From contig NZ_JACHXY010000002.1 of NCBI RefSeq assembly GCF_014192415.1, positions 62,001 through 126,000 on the forward strand: a DNA stretch of 64,000 bases, given 5' to 3'. Origin of the DNA: Microbacterium proteolyticum (GTDB lineage: Bacteria; Actinomycetota; Actinomycetes; Actinomycetales; Microbacteriaceae). Below the pieces are notes generated by a model. The model saw nothing but the letters and a program-made list of their open reading frames with translations. It was not told the origin of the DNA and made no database searches. Made by a program: the position numbers and the translations under genes. This document shows positions 8,960-18,552 of the stretch, piece by piece; within the stretch, counting starts at the first letter, position 1, and each line of letters starts with the position of its first letter.

Positions 8960-10090
8960 ATGACGTACACCCAGACGCGAGACTCTTCGACCGGAAGACG
9001 TCCCGACGAGGCGGGACCCGACGTCGACGACGTCGCCCGCGTGCTCGAGCCCGACGGCACACGCGTCGCCGACGCCACGCTCGACCCGTGGATCGCCGAC
9101 CTGTCACCGCACGAGCTGCGCGCCCTGCACCGGGACATGGCCCTCACCCGCCGTCTGGATGCCGAGGGTGTCGCCCTGCAGCGCCAGGGTCAGCTGGCCC
9201 TCTGGGCCCCGTGCCGCGGCCAGGAGGCGACGCAGGTGGGCACGGCCCACGCCCTCGCCCCGGGCGACTTCGTCTTCCCCAGCTACCGCGAGCACGGTGT
9301 GCTGCTCGGCCGCGGCGCGAAGCCCGCCGACTACGTGCTCGCCTGGCGGGGGGAGGAGCACTCGGCCTACGACCACACCACCATCAACGCCGCCCCGCCC
9401 CAGATCATCATCGGCGCGCAGTCGCTGCACGCCACCGGCTGGGCCATGGGCGCCCAGCGCGACGGCTCCACCGACGTCGCCGTGGCCTACTACGGCGACG
9501 GCGCCACCAGTCAGGGCGACGTCAACGAGGCGATGGTCTTCGCGTCGTCGTTCCGCGCCCCCGTGGTCTTCGTCTGCTCCAACAACCAATGGGCGATCAG
9601 CGAACCCGTCACCGTGCAGGCGAAGTACCCCATCGCCGGCCGGGCGCCGGGATTCGGCATCCCGAGCATGCGCATCGACGGCAACGACGCCCTCGCCTGC
9701 GTCGCCGCGATGCGCTGGGCGCTCGATCGCGCGCGCCGCGGTGAGGGACCCTCGTTCATCGAGGCGGTGACTTACCGCATGGGTCCGCACACCACCAGCG
9801 ACGACCCGACCCGCTACCGCGACGCCGGCGAGGTCGAGGCGTGGACGCGCCGCGATCCCATCGCGCGCCTCGAGGCGTATCTGCGTGCCGAGGGGGTGCT
9901 CGACGACTCCGCACTCGACGAGGTCGCGCGCGCCGCCGACACGCTCGCCGCCGAGGTGCGCGCCGCCTGCATCGGCGCGACCACCCGGGAGCCCGCGACG
10001 ATGTTCGACCACGTCTACGCCGAGCCGCACGCCGGCGTCGAGCGACAGAAAGCGGAGTACGTCGAGTACCTCGCGGGGTTCGAGAAATGA
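8960..10090 (+). CDS. bkdA: Branched-chain 2-oxoacid dehydrogenase E1 alpha
   Basis: 376-residue thiamine-diphosphate-binding subunit that decarboxylates branched 2-oxoacids together with E1 beta. The TPP motif begins at about residue 179 (YYGDGATSQGDVNEA...VCSNN), and the phosphorylation-loop region YRMGPHTTSDDPTRYR near the middle is typical of branched-chain rather than homodimeric pyruvate E1. Two ATGs are 6 bp apart; GGAGG is 2 nt from the first and 8 nt from the second, so the second (MTYTQTR) is preferred. The stop overlaps the bkdB start (ATGA). Confidence 0.93.
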   Translation: MTYTQTRDSSTGRRPDEAGPDVDDVARVLEPDGTRVADATLDPWIADLSPHELRALHRDMALTRRLDAEGVALQRQGQLALWAPCRGQEATQVGTAHALAPGDFVFPSYREHGVLLGRGAKPADYVLAWRGEEHSAYDHTTINAAPPQIIIGAQSLHATGWAMGAQRDGSTDVAVAYYGDGATSQGDVNEAMVFASSFRAPVVFVCSNNQWAISEPVTVQAKYPIAGRAPGFGIPSMRIDGNDALACVAAMRWALDRARRGEGPSFIEAVTYRMGPHTTSDDPTRYRDAGEVEAWTRRDPIARLEAYLRAEGVLDDSALDEVARAADTLAAEVRAACIGATTREPATMFDHVYAEPHAGVERQKAEYVEYLAGFEK

Positions 10091-11094
10091 CCGCGCTCAC
10101 CCTGCGAGCCGCGGTCAACGCGGGCCTCGCGCGGGCCCTCGAGGGCGACGACAAAGTCCTGCTCATGGGCGAGGACATCGGAAAACTCGGCGGTGTCTTC
10201 CGTGTCACCGACGGCCTGCAGCAGCGCTTCGGAGCGCAACGCGTGATCGACACCCCTCTCGCCGAGGCCGGCATCGTCGGCACCGCGGTCGGCCTCGCCC
10301 TGCGCGGCTACCGGCCCGTCGTCGAGATCCAGTTCGACGGCTTCGTCTACCCCGCGTTCGACCAGATCGTCTGTCAGGTCGCCAAGCTCCACTACCGCAG
10401 CAACGGTCGCATCCGGATGCCGCTGGTCCTGCGCATCCCGTGGGCCGGGGGCGTCGGCGCCGCCGAGCACCACTCCGAATCGCCCGAGGCGTACTTCGTG
10501 CACACGGCGGGGCTGCGCGTCGTCGCGGCCAGCAACCCGCAGGACGCCTACGTGATGCTGCGGCAGGCCGTGGCATCCGACGATCCCGTGATCTTCTTCG
10601 AGCCCAAGCGCCTCTACCACTCGAAGGGCGAGGTCGACCTCGACGTCGACCTTGCCGACGCTCCGCCGATGCACCTCGCACACGTCGCCCGCGAGGGCAC
10701 CGACGCCACCATCGTCACGTACGGCGCACAGGTGCGGACGGCCCTGGACGCCGCGCTCGCCGCGGAGGACGAAGGGGTCTCGCTGGAGGTCATCGACCTG
10801 CGCTCGCTCTCGCCGATCGACATGAACACGGTCGCTGCATCCGTCCGCAAGACCGGTCGGGTCGTGGTCACCCACGAGGCCGCCCGAGAGGCGGGGGTCG
10901 GCGCCGAGATCGTGGCGAGTGTCACCGAGCAATGCTTCGAGTACCTGGAGGCGCCCCCGGAGCGCGTGACCGGACACGACATCCCGTATCCGCCGTCGAA
11001 GCTCGAGAAGCATCACGTGCCCGATCTCGACCGCATCCTGCACGCCGTGGACAGGGTGCTCGAGCGGGGCGCGGGCTCGGAGGTCCTGTCGTGA
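10087..11094 (+). CDS. bkdB: Branched-chain 2-oxoacid dehydrogenase E1 beta
   Basis: 335 residues; transketolase pyrimidine-binding domain (MGEDIGKLGGVFRVTDGL region) followed by the transketolase C-terminal domain. Forms the alpha2beta2 E1 with BkdA and passes the acyl group to the lipoyl arm of E2. The ATG overlaps the bkdA stop by 4 nt. Its own stop overlaps the GTG of a 20-codon reading frame (11091-11153) rather than E2, an odd arrangement described under findings. Choice of branched-chain rather than pyruvate substrate rests on the Lrp neighbour and the leucine cluster next door. Confidence 0.93.
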   Translation: MTALTLRAAVNAGLARALEGDDKVLLMGEDIGKLGGVFRVTDGLQQRFGAQRVIDTPLAEAGIVGTAVGLALRGYRPVVEIQFDGFVYPAFDQIVCQVAKLHYRSNGRIRMPLVLRIPWAGGVGAAEHHSESPEAYFVHTAGLRVVAASNPQDAYVMLRQAVASDDPVIFFEPKRLYHSKGEVDLDVDLADAPPMHLAHVAREGTDATIVTYGAQVRTALDAALAAEDEGVSLEVIDLRSLSPIDMNTVAASVRKTGRVVVTHEAAREAGVGAEIVASVTEQCFEYLEAPPERVTGHDIPYPPSKLEKHHVPDLDRILHAVDRVLERGAGSEVLS

Positions 11095-11153
11095 TCGCCG
11101 AGCACGGTGCCGGCCGTCGAGCCGACGAGATGAGCACGGGAGGCGTTCGATGA
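11091..11153 (+). CDS. 20-codon reading frame between bkdB and bkdC (first copy)
   Basis: GTG start overlapping the bkdB stop (GTGA), GGAGG 7 nt upstream, 20 codons (VIAEHGAGRR then ADEMSTGGVR), stop overlapping the next start (ATGA). Its first codons, VIAE, match the MIAE that begins the second frame and E2. It lies exactly 59 bp upstream of the second copy, so it looks like a duplicated E2 start region. Whether a stable peptide is made is unknown; translational coupling from bkdB to bkdC is the most likely effect. Confidence 0.5.
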   Translation: MIAEHGAGRRADEMSTGGVR

Positions 11154-11212
11154 TCGCCGAGACCACCGCCGGCCGCCCCTTCGTCGACAAGAGCGCGGGG
11201 GTCAGCCGATGA
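11150..11212 (+). CDS. 20-codon reading frame between bkdB and bkdC (second copy)
   Basis: ATG start overlapping the stop of the first small frame, GGGAGG 6 nt upstream, 20 codons (MIAETTAGRP then FVDKSAGVSR), and a stop overlapping the E2 ATG. The 59-bp unit is offset so that each copy frameshifts the ribosome by +1 into the next start. No protein family is recognisable. Probably a relic of tandem duplication kept because it preserves coupling. Confidence 0.5.
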   Translation: MIAETTAGRPFVDKSAGVSR

Positions 11213-12660
11213 TCGCCGAATTCCTTCTTCCCGATCTCGGCGAGGGCCTTCCCGAGGCGGAGATCGTGCAATGGCACGTCGCGGAGGGTGACACGGTCAC
11301 CCTCAACCAGACGATCGCCGAGGTCGAGACGGCCAAGGCGATCGTCGAGATCCCTTCGCCGTACGCGGGCACCGTCCAGGGGCTGCACGCGGCGGCCGGC
11401 GACATCGTCGCCGTCGGTTCGCCGTTGGTGTCGTTCGCGGTGGAGGGGGCGGATGCCGAACCTCCGGCGCCCGCGGCCGAGCTACCCGCGTCGCAGCGCA
11501 CCGCCGCCGCCGGGGATGGTCGGGCGGTCGAGACCGTCGACGCGGAGCCGGCCGCCATCCCCGCCGACGACGTCGCCCCGCGCGCGACCCCCACCCTCGT
11601 CGGATACGGCGCGGCACCCGCATCGGCGAGCCGCCCACGCCGGCGCGCGCGCGGCGTCGGAACCGTCACCATCGACACCGACCACGCGGTGCGCGAGGCC
11701 GCCCCCCACGACGTCCTGCGTACCGGTCCCATCGACCTGCCGATCGAGCGTCCGCGCTCCACGCCGCCGGTGCGAAAGTACGCCAAGGATCATGGCATCG
11801 ACCTCGTGCTGGTCGCCGCGTCCCACCCGGGAGAGGCGGTCACCCGCGCACACGTCGACGAATTCGCCGAGAGGGTCGCCACGGCGGGAACGGGAGCCAC
11901 GCTCACGAACGGCTCTGCGTCGGCGTCGAAGGTCCCCCCGGCCGCTCCCACCACGGAGCCGCGCGTGACCCGCGTTCCCATCCGGGGAGTGCGCAAGCAC
12001 ACGGCCGCGGCCATGGTGCACAGCGCCTTCACCGCGCCGCACGCGACGACGTTCCTCACGGTCGATGCGACCGCGACGACCGAGCTGCTGGCATCCCTGA
12101 AGCACGATCGGGCGCTCGACGGACACCGGATCGGCGTGCTCGCGATCGTGGCGAAGGCCGTGTGCCTCGCCCTCGGGCGCACGCCCGCGTTGAACGCGAA
12201 ATGGGACGAACCCGCCGGCGAGATCACCCTGCACCACTACGTCAACCTCGGCATCGCCGCCGCGACCGACCGGGGCCTGGTGGTTCCGGTGATCCCGGAT
12301 GCCGAGCGACTCCCGCTCGTCGACCTGGCCGACGCGATCACCGAACTCGCCGCCACCGCCCGCGCGGGACGCACCGTCCCCGGTGCGATGACCGGCGGCA
12401 CGTTCTCGATCACCAACGTCGGGGTCTTCGGGGTGGATGCCGGAACGCCCATCCTCAATCCGGGCGAGGCCGGTATCCTCGCCGTCGGCGCCGTACGGCG
12501 CACACCGTGGGAGCACCACGGCGAGATCGCGCTGCGCGACGTCGTCACCCTCAGCCTCTCGTTCGACCACCGGCTGGTCGACGGGGCCGAGGCGGCGCAG
12601 TTCCTCACGGACGTGGCCGGCGTGCTGCGCGAACCCGGGCGGGCGATGCTGCTGCGCTGA
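11209..12660 (+). CDS. bkdC: Branched-chain 2-oxoacid dehydrogenase E2 (lipoamide acyltransferase)
   Basis: 483 residues in the usual order: lipoyl domain with K43 in VETAKAIVEIPS, an Ala/Pro/Glu-rich linker, a peripheral-subunit-binding domain from about 185 (TPPVRKYAKDHGID), a second linker, and the catalytic acyltransferase domain ending with the active-site DHRLVDG (H454, D458). One lipoyl domain only. Transfers branched acyl groups to CoA. No E3 (dihydrolipoamide dehydrogenase) gene follows, so E3 must be shared from elsewhere in the genome. Start overlaps the upstream 20-codon frame. Confidence 0.95.
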   Translation: MIAEFLLPDLGEGLPEAEIVQWHVAEGDTVTLNQTIAEVETAKAIVEIPSPYAGTVQGLHAAAGDIVAVGSPLVSFAVEGADAEPPAPAAELPASQRTAAAGDGRAVETVDAEPAAIPADDVAPRATPTLVGYGAAPASASRPRRRARGVGTVTIDTDHAVREAAPHDVLRTGPIDLPIERPRSTPPVRKYAKDHGIDLVLVAASHPGEAVTRAHVDEFAERVATAGTGATLTNGSASASKVPPAAPTTEPRVTRVPIRGVRKHTAAAMVHSAFTAPHATTFLTVDATATTELLASLKHDRALDGHRIGVLAIVAKAVCLALGRTPALNAKWDEPAGEITLHHYVNLGIAAATDRGLVVPVIPDAERLPLVDLADAITELAATARAGRTVPGAMTGGTFSITNVGVFGVDAGTPILNPGEAGILAVGAVRRTPWEHHGEIALRDVVTLSLSFDHRLVDGAEAAQFLTDVAGVLREPGRAMLLR

Positions 12661-12720
12661 GCGACGTCATGTCGCGGATTCGCGAGTGATCTGGTGCCGG
12701 GGGAGTGGTCGCCCTCGGCA

Positions 12721-12813
12721 CCTCCGGCGTGCGCCGGAGGCGATCGGCAAACACTGTCGAGTGTCCAAGACACGCCGCGAGAGCACGCGCCGCGCGGCGT
12801 GTTCTGGACACTC
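12721..12813. terminator. Two hairpins between convergent bkdC and tetR
   Basis: A perfect 8-bp stem with a GTGC loop at 12721-12740 is followed by a larger imperfect dyad, 12759-12779 with 12793-12813 (21-nt arms, two mismatches, GAGTGTCC ends). Together they should stop transcription from both sides. No T-tract. Confidence 0.7.
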
Positions 12814-12840
12814 AACCTCGGGGGTGGCGGGGAGCGGGGC

Positions 12841-13596
12841 TCAGGCGGTCAGTGCGGCGAGCGCCATGCGCGCCAGGACGGGACGCACGCGGGCCGCCGG
12901 GATCCCGCGCACGCTGTGCGGCGTGGAGTTCATCAGCCCGAAGCACGCCAGCGCCCGCACGCGCCGCTCGGCCGGGGTCTCGGCATCCGGGAACGCTCGC
13001 GCGAGGGCATCGGTCCAGACGTCGATGTAGGCGTTCTGCAGCTCGCGTACCGTGCGGCGGTCGGCGGGGGTGAGCCGGTCGAGGTCGCGGTCCTGCACCC
13101 GGATGACATCGACCTCGGCGAGGGCGAACGAGACGTGGAAGTCGACGAGTGCGCGGAGGGGAGCGGATGCCGGGTGTGCACCACCGCCAACGACGTCGGC
13201 GACACGCCGGTCGGCGGGAGTGCGGGGCGGCGTGCCGTGCGCGGGGTCCGCCGTGGCGCCCGGGGCGGCGGCGGGCGGCGCGGCGGCGAGCGGGGCGGAG
13301 GCGGCGACACCGCGGCCGCCGAGGAGCAGGCGTTCGCTCACGTCGACGAGGATCGCGCCGAGCAGGGCCTGTTTGCCGGCGACGTGTCGGTACACGGCGG
13401 GGCCGCTGACTCCGGCGGCCTCGCCGATGTCGCCGAGCGTCACCCCGTCGAACCCGCGCTCGGCGAACAGCCGTGCGGCGGCGGCGAGAAGGGCCGTGCG
13501 TCGCTCGGCTTTGGCCCGATCGCGTGCAGTGGGAGCGGGGTGCTCCCTCGAGACGCCGGGGGACGCCCCGAGGGGGTCGTCGTGCGGTCTTGTCAT
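12841..13596 (-). CDS. TetR-family regulator of the acyl-CoA carboxylase operon
   Basis: 251 residues. The N-terminal helix-turn-helix (LFAERGFDGVTLGDIGEAAGVSGPAVYRHVAGKQALL, about residues 40-78) is clearly TetR; the middle contains a long Ala/Pro/Gly-rich insertion (about residues 95-140) before the ligand domain. An ATG 6 bp upstream is possible, but AGG sits 6 nt before the ATG at 13596. It is divergent from the carboxylase operon, and a perfect palindrome lies in the gap (13625-13646). It probably represses that operon until an acyl-CoA intermediate binds. Confidence 0.9.
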   Translation of the reverse strand: MTRPHDDPLGASPGVSREHPAPTARDRAKAERRTALLAAAARLFAERGFDGVTLGDIGEAAGVSGPAVYRHVAGKQALLGAILVDVSERLLLGGRGVAASAPLAAAPPAAAPGATADPAHGTPPRTPADRRVADVVGGGAHPASAPLRALVDFHVSFALAEVDVIRVQDRDLDRLTPADRRTVRELQNAYIDVWTDALARAFPDAETPAERRVRALACFGLMNSTPHSVRGIPAARVRPVLARMALAALTA

Positions 13597-13624
13597 CGGC
13601 ATCCTGTCGGGTTAGCCTGGCATC

Positions 13625-13646
13625 TCAGTTAGTCAACATTAACTGA
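13625..13646. promoter_or_regulatory. Palindromic operator for the TetR regulator
   Basis: TCAGTTA (13625-13631) and TAACTGA (13640-13646) are perfect 7-bp inverted arms around an 8-bp centre, in an AT-rich patch inside otherwise GC-rich sequence, 29 bp upstream of the tetR start and 61 bp upstream of the carboxylase start. Size and position fit a TetR dimer site. Confidence 0.75.
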
Positions 13647-13706
13647 AAACTCTTCCCCACGGGAACGACGACGCCGTCGACGAAGCGGCGTCGAGACGGA
13701 GCCGCC

Positions 13707-15335
13707 ATGAGCACAGCACCGGTCATCGGAACGCCCCCGACCGCAGACCACCGAGACGTCCCCCCGGGCGTCGACACCGCGCCGCCGACGCAGCGGAGCC
13801 TCGCCGAGGCCCTGCGAGACACTCTCGCCCGCACCGCGCGCGGAGGCCCGGATGCCGCCCGCGACCGCCACACCGCCCGGGGGAAGCTCCTCGCCCGCGA
13901 CCGCATCGACCGTCTGCTCGATGAGGGCAGCCCCTTCCTCGAGGTCGCCCCGCTCGCCGCCCACGGCCTCTACCACGGTGCTGCTCCGGCTGCCGGTGTC
14001 GTCGCCGGGATCGGGCTCGTCCACGGTCGCCACGTGATGGTCGTCGCCAACGACGCGACCGTGAAGGGCGGGGCGTACTTCCCCCTCACGGTGAAGAAAC
14101 ACCTGCGCGCGCAGGAGATCGCGATCGAGAACCGCCTACCCTGCATCTACCTCGTGGACTCGGGCGGGGCGTTCCTCCCCTTGCAAGATGAGGTGTTCCC
14201 CGACCGCGACCACTTCGGCCGCATCTTCCGCAACCAGGCGCAGCTGTCGGCCGCGGGCGTGCCGCAGATCGCCGCGGTCATGGGCTCGTGCACGGCGGGC
14301 GGCGCGTACGTCCCCGCGATGAGTGACGAGAGCGTGATCGTGCGGGGCCAGGGGACGGTGTTCCTGGGCGGACCGCCCCTGGTGAAGGCCGCGATCGGCG
14401 AAGACGTCACCGCCGAACAGCTCGGCGGCGGCGACCTGCACGCCCGCCGCTCAGGCGTCGTCGACCACCTCGCCGACGACGACGAGCACGCCCTCGAGAT
14501 CGTGCGCGACATCGTCGCCACCCTGCCGCCGACCCCCGCGCCGGTGTGGGAGGTGCTCGCCCCCCACGCCCCGGCACGACCGCCGGAGGACCTCTACGAC
14601 ATCGTCCCCGTCGACGTCACCCAACCCGTCGACATGCGGGCCGTCATCGACACCCTCGTCGACGCCGATTCCCTGCACGAGTTCAAGGCGCTGTACGGGC
14701 CGTCCGTCATCACGACCTTCGCGCGCGTGCACGGCCACCCCGTGGGCGTCATCGCCAACGACGGCGTGCTCTTCAGCGAATCCGCGCTCAAGGCCGCCCA
14801 TTTCATCGAGCTCGCCGACCAGCGCGGCATCCCCCTGCTGTTCCTGCAGAACATCACCGGGTTCATGGTCGGGCGGGACGCCGAAGCCGGCGGCATCGCG
14901 AAAGACGGCGCCAAGATGGTCACCGCCGTGGCCACCACCCGCGTCCCCAGGCTCACCGTCGTCGTCGGAGGCTCTTACGGCGCCGGCAACTACGCCATGT
15001 GCGGCCGCGCCTACGACCCCCGGTTCCTCTGGACCTGGCCGGCGAGCCGCATCTCGGTCATGGGCGGCACGCAGGCGGCATCCGTGCTGTCCACCGTGCA
15101 GCGCGACCAGCGCGCCGCGCGCGGGGAGGAGTGGACGGATGCCGCTCGACGCGCGTTCGAGCACCCGATCCGCGCCCGCTACGACGAACAGGGCGACCCC
15201 TACTACGCGACCGCGCGGCTGTGGGACGACGGTGTGATCGACCCCGTCGACACCCGCACGATTCTCGGGCTCGCGCTCGACATCGTGAGTCGGGTGCCGA
15301 TGGCCGACCGGGGCTTCGGCCTCTTCCGGATGTGA
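13707..15335 (+). CDS. mccB: Acyl-CoA carboxylase beta subunit (methylcrotonyl-CoA type)
   Basis: 542-residue carboxyltransferase with the two crotonase-like halves: the first with the [11 protein letters not shown] segment and [10 protein letters not shown] oxyanion turn, the second with [11 protein letters not shown] and [11 protein letters not shown]. These stretches match methylcrotonyl/geranyl-CoA carboxylase beta (AccD1, LiuB) rather than propionyl-CoA carboxylase. It moves the carboxyl group from biotin to the enoyl-CoA. The stop overlaps the GTG of the alpha subunit. Its orthologue position in M. tuberculosis is accD1 (Rv2502c). Confidence 0.92.
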   Translation: MSTAPVIGTPPTADHRDVPPGVDTAPPTQRSLAEALRDTLARTARGGPDAARDRHTARGKLLARDRIDRLLDEGSPFLEVAPLAAHGLYHGAAPAAGVVAGIGLVHGRHVMVVANDATVKGGAYFPLTVKKHLRAQEIAIENRLPCIYLVDSGGAFLPLQDEVFPDRDHFGRIFRNQAQLSAAGVPQIAAVMGSCTAGGAYVPAMSDESVIVRGQGTVFLGGPPLVKAAIGEDVTAEQLGGGDLHARRSGVVDHLADDDEHALEIVRDIVATLPPTPAPVWEVLAPHAPARPPEDLYDIVPVDVTQPVDMRAVIDTLVDADSLHEFKALYGPSVITTFARVHGHPVGVIANDGVLFSESALKAAHFIELADQRGIPLLFLQNITGFMVGRDAEAGGIAKDGAKMVTAVATTRVPRLTVVVGGSYGAGNYAMCGRAYDPRFLWTWPASRISVMGGTQAASVLSTVQRDQRAARGEEWTDAARRAFEHPIRARYDEQGDPYYATARLWDDGVIDPVDTRTILGLALDIVSRVPMADRGFGLFRM

Positions 15336-17380
15336 TCCCGGTGACAGACACGCGCGTCTCCGAGACGCCCGGCCCGACCGCCCGCCCGATCGGGCGTGAC
15401 GCCTCCCCGTCGCGGCCCTTCACCTGCGTCCTCGTCGCCAACCGCGGTGAGATCGCGCGACGGGTGTTCCGCACGCTGCGACGACTCGGCATGCGTTCCG
15501 TCGCGGTGTACACCGACGTGGATGCCGAGGCTCCCCACGTGCGCGAAGCCGACCACGCCGTACGCGTGGCGTCGTACCTCGACGTCGACGCCGTCGTCGC
15601 CGCCGCGGTGCTCTCCGGCGCCGAGGCCGTGCACCCGGGATACGGCTTCCTCAGCGAGAACGCCCGCTTCGCCCGCGCGTGCGCCACCGCGGGGGTCGTG
15701 TTCGTCGGTCCGGGGGTCGAGGCGCTCGAGGTCATGGGCGACAAGATCCGCGCGAAGGAACACGTCGCCGCCCACCAGGTGCCGACCGTGCCGGGGTTCT
15801 CGGCGAACGGTCTCTCCGATGTGCAGATCGCCGCCGAGGCTCACCGGGCGGGCTTCCCCCTGCTCGTGAAGCCCTCCGCCGGCGGTGGCGGCAAGGGCAT
15901 GACGGTGGCCACCGGCCCCGACGACCTCGCCGACGCGCTCGCCACCGCCCGCCGCGTGGCCACGGCCGCGTTCGGGGACGACACCCTGCTGCTCGAGCGG
16001 CTGCTGGAGCGCCCGCGCCACATCGAGGTGCAGGTGCTCGCCGACGCGCACGGCACGACCCTCTCGCTCGGCGAACGCGAGTGCACGCTGCAGCGCCGAC
16101 ACCAGAAGGTGATCGAAGAAGCCCCCTCCCCGGTGGTGGATGCCGCACTGCGCGAGGCTCTCGGTGAGGCAGCGGTCGCCGCCGCCCGCAGCGTCGGCTA
16201 CCTCGGTGCGGGGACCGTGGAGTTCCTGGTCGCGGGCGATCGACTCGACGAGCCCTTCTTCATCGAGATGAACACGCGCCTGCAGGTCGAGCACCCCGTC
16301 ACCGAGCTCGTCACCGGCATCGACCTCGTCGAGCAGCAACTGCGGGTCGCCGCCGGGTTCGCGCTCGACCTGCCCGAGATCCGTCTCGACGGTCACGCGG
16401 TCGAAGCGCGGGTGTACGCCGAGACGCCGTCCCGCGGATACCTCCCCGCGACCGGGACCGTCGCCCTGTGGCGTCCGGGATCCGCCCGCGTCGACAGCGC
16501 GGTCGAGACCGGCAGCGTCGTCAGCGCCCACTACGACCCGATGATCGCCAAGGTCATCGCGCACGGCCCCGACCGGGCGACGGCGCTCGCCCGGCTCGAC
16601 GCCGCGCTCGCCGACACGGTCGTGCTCGGCGTCGACACCAACGTCGCCGACCTGCGGGCCCTGCTCGCCGACCCCGCCGTGCGGGCGGGAGACCTCGACA
16701 CGGGCCTGCTCGATCGGAGGGGGACACCCGAGGTGCCGCAGCCGACGGAGGGCGCGCTCGCCGCGGTCGCCGCGCGGGCGGTGTCGGGCGCGGATGCCGA
16801 GACCTCGGGCAGCGGCTCGCTCTGGCACCGCGTCGGGGCCTGGCGTGCCGGGGGAGCGTTACCCGCCCGCACGGTGTTCTTGGAGGACGACGCCGGGCGG
16901 GTGCACGCGGTGGCTCCGGCGTCGAGCGACGCCGTGGTCGTCGGGGATGCCGAGCAGTTCTGGGTGCACGCCGACGGCGGGTCGCACCGGTTGCGCCTCG
17001 TTTCGCGCCGGGATGCCGCTGCGCGTCGCCGCGCCGCCGCGGGCCGAGCCCCCGGAGCCGTCGACCCCGAGCTCGTCGCTCCTCTCCCCGGCACGGTCGT
17101 CGCGGTACACGTCGCCGACGGCGACAGCGTCGAGGCGGGTGCCCGGCTCGTCACGATCGAGGCCATGAAGATGGAGCACACCGTCACCGCACCCCACGCC
17201 GGCGTCGTGCGGCTGCGCACGTCCGCGGGCGCTCAGGTCGCCCGCGACGCGGCGGTCGCCACGGTGACGCCGGGGACCGGAACCCCGACGGACCGCGAAC
17301 CCCGCGATTCTGCAACCGCCACGGCATCCCCCATCCCGGCATCCCCCATCCCCACTTCCCACAAGGAGACACTCCCGTGA
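15332..17380 (+). CDS. mccA: Acyl-CoA carboxylase alpha subunit (biotin carboxylase plus BCCP)
   Basis: 682 residues: biotin carboxylase N-domain ([13 protein letters not shown]), ATP-grasp with GGGGKGM from about 184 and the [14 protein letters not shown] signature, C-domain, a BT-like linker, and a C-terminal biotinyl domain with EAMKMEHT, biotin Lys613. Charges biotin with bicarbonate and feeds the beta subunit. The start is taken as the GTG overlapping the beta stop (GTGA); a second GTG at 15341 is possible, and neither has a strong ribosome-binding site. A Pro/Ser/Thr-rich tail of about 25 residues follows the biotin domain. Confidence 0.94.
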   Translation: MIPVTDTRVSETPGPTARPIGRDASPSRPFTCVLVANRGEIARRVFRTLRRLGMRSVAVYTDVDAEAPHVREADHAVRVASYLDVDAVVAAAVLSGAEAVHPGYGFLSENARFARACATAGVVFVGPGVEALEVMGDKIRAKEHVAAHQVPTVPGFSANGLSDVQIAAEAHRAGFPLLVKPSAGGGGKGMTVATGPDDLADALATARRVATAAFGDDTLLLERLLERPRHIEVQVLADAHGTTLSLGERECTLQRRHQKVIEEAPSPVVDAALREALGEAAVAAARSVGYLGAGTVEFLVAGDRLDEPFFIEMNTRLQVEHPVTELVTGIDLVEQQLRVAAGFALDLPEIRLDGHAVEARVYAETPSRGYLPATGTVALWRPGSARVDSAVETGSVVSAHYDPMIAKVIAHGPDRATALARLDAALADTVVLGVDTNVADLRALLADPAVRAGDLDTGLLDRRGTPEVPQPTEGALAAVAARAVSGADAETSGSGSLWHRVGAWRAGGALPARTVFLEDDAGRVHAVAPASSDAVVVGDAEQFWVHADGGSHRLRLVSRRDAAARRRAAAGRAPGAVDPELVAPLPGTVVAVHVADGDSVEAGARLVTIEAMKMEHTVTAPHAGVVRLRTSAGAQVARDAAVATVTPGTGTPTDREPRDSATATASPIPASPIPTSHKETLP

Positions 17381-18552
17381 GCATCGACACCCAGCAGGCC
17401 TTCACCGACGACGAGCGCGAACTCGGCGCCATGGTGCGCGAGTTCGCCGACGAGGTGATCGCGCCGCGCTCGTACGAAGCCGACCGCGCCCACGAACTGC
17501 CGCTCGACATCGTCGCCCAGATGGGCGAGCTCGGCCTGTTCGGCCTGCCCTTCCCCGAGGAGGTCGGCGGACAGGGCGGCGATTACGCCAGCCTCTGCGT
17601 CGCGATCGAGGGCATCGCCCGCGTCGACCAGTCGCTCGCGATCACCCTCGAAGCAGGAGTGGGCCTGGGTGCCATGCCGATCTACCGGTACGGCACCGCC
17701 GCGCAGAAGGCCGAGTACCTGCCCGACCTCGTCGCCGGCCGCGCGCTCGCCGGATTCGGCCTGACCGAGGCGGAGGCCGGCAGCGACGCCGGCGCAACGC
17801 GCACGACTGCGAGACTCGACGGCGACGAGTGGGTGATCGACGGGTCCAAGCAGTTCATCACCAACTCCGGCACGGCCATCACGCGCTTCGTGACCGTCAC
17901 GGCCGTGACCGGACGCACGGGCGACCGCCCCGAGATCTCCACGATCATCGTGCCCAACGGCACACCGGGGTTCACCGTCGGACCCGCGTACGACAAGGTC
18001 GGCTGGAACGCCAGCGACACCCACCCGCTCACCTTCGACGGCGTCCGCGTCCCCGCATCGAACCTGCTCGGCGAGCAGGGCCACGGCTTCAAGAACTTCC
18101 TCCGCACCCTCGACGAGGGCCGGGTGGCCATCGCCGCCCTCGCGACGGGCGCTGCCGAGGGCTGCCTCGAAGCCGCCGTCGACTACGCCCGCAGTCGCAC
18201 GGTGTTCGGCGAGCGCCTGTCGACGCGTCAGAGCATGCAGTTCCTGCTCGCGCGCATGCACGCCCGGGTGCACACCGCGCGCCTCGCCTGGGTGCACGCC
18301 GCACGCCTGTGCGATGCGGGGAAGCCGTTCTCGGTGGATGCCGCGGTGGCGAAGATGACCGCGAGCGACGCCGCCATGGCGAACGCCCGCGACGCGACCC
18401 AGGTGTTCGGCGGGAACGGATTCATCAACGAGTACCCCGTGGCGCGCCACTACCGCGACTCGAAGATCCTCGAGATCGGCGAGGGGACGACCGAGGTGCA
18501 GCTCATGGTCATCTCGCGCGCGCTGGGACTCACCGGTACCGTTGCCGCATGA
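17377..18552 (+). CDS. Acyl-CoA dehydrogenase of the leucine/branched-chain route
   Basis: 391 residues with all three ACAD domains: GFGLTEAEAGSDA in the middle domain and ATQVFGGNGF near the C terminus. The base is probably E369 in IGEGTTEVQ. In classical isovaleryl-CoA dehydrogenases this position is not Glu and the base sits elsewhere, so the enzyme aligns better with the short/branched-chain (FadE19-like, Rv2500c) type. FAD-dependent; makes the enoyl-CoA substrate for the carboxylase. AAGGAG precedes the GTG start, which overlaps the mccA stop. Confidence 0.92.
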   Translation: MSIDTQQAFTDDERELGAMVREFADEVIAPRSYEADRAHELPLDIVAQMGELGLFGLPFPEEVGGQGGDYASLCVAIEGIARVDQSLAITLEAGVGLGAMPIYRYGTAAQKAEYLPDLVAGRALAGFGLTEAEAGSDAGATRTTARLDGDEWVIDGSKQFITNSGTAITRFVTVTAVTGRTGDRPEISTIIVPNGTPGFTVGPAYDKVGWNASDTHPLTFDGVRVPASNLLGEQGHGFKNFLRTLDEGRVAIAALATGAAEGCLEAAVDYARSRTVFGERLSTRQSMQFLLARMHARVHTARLAWVHAARLCDAGKPFSVDAAVAKMTASDAAMANARDATQVFGGNGFINEYPVARHYRDSKILEIGEGTTEVQLMVISRALGLTGTVAA

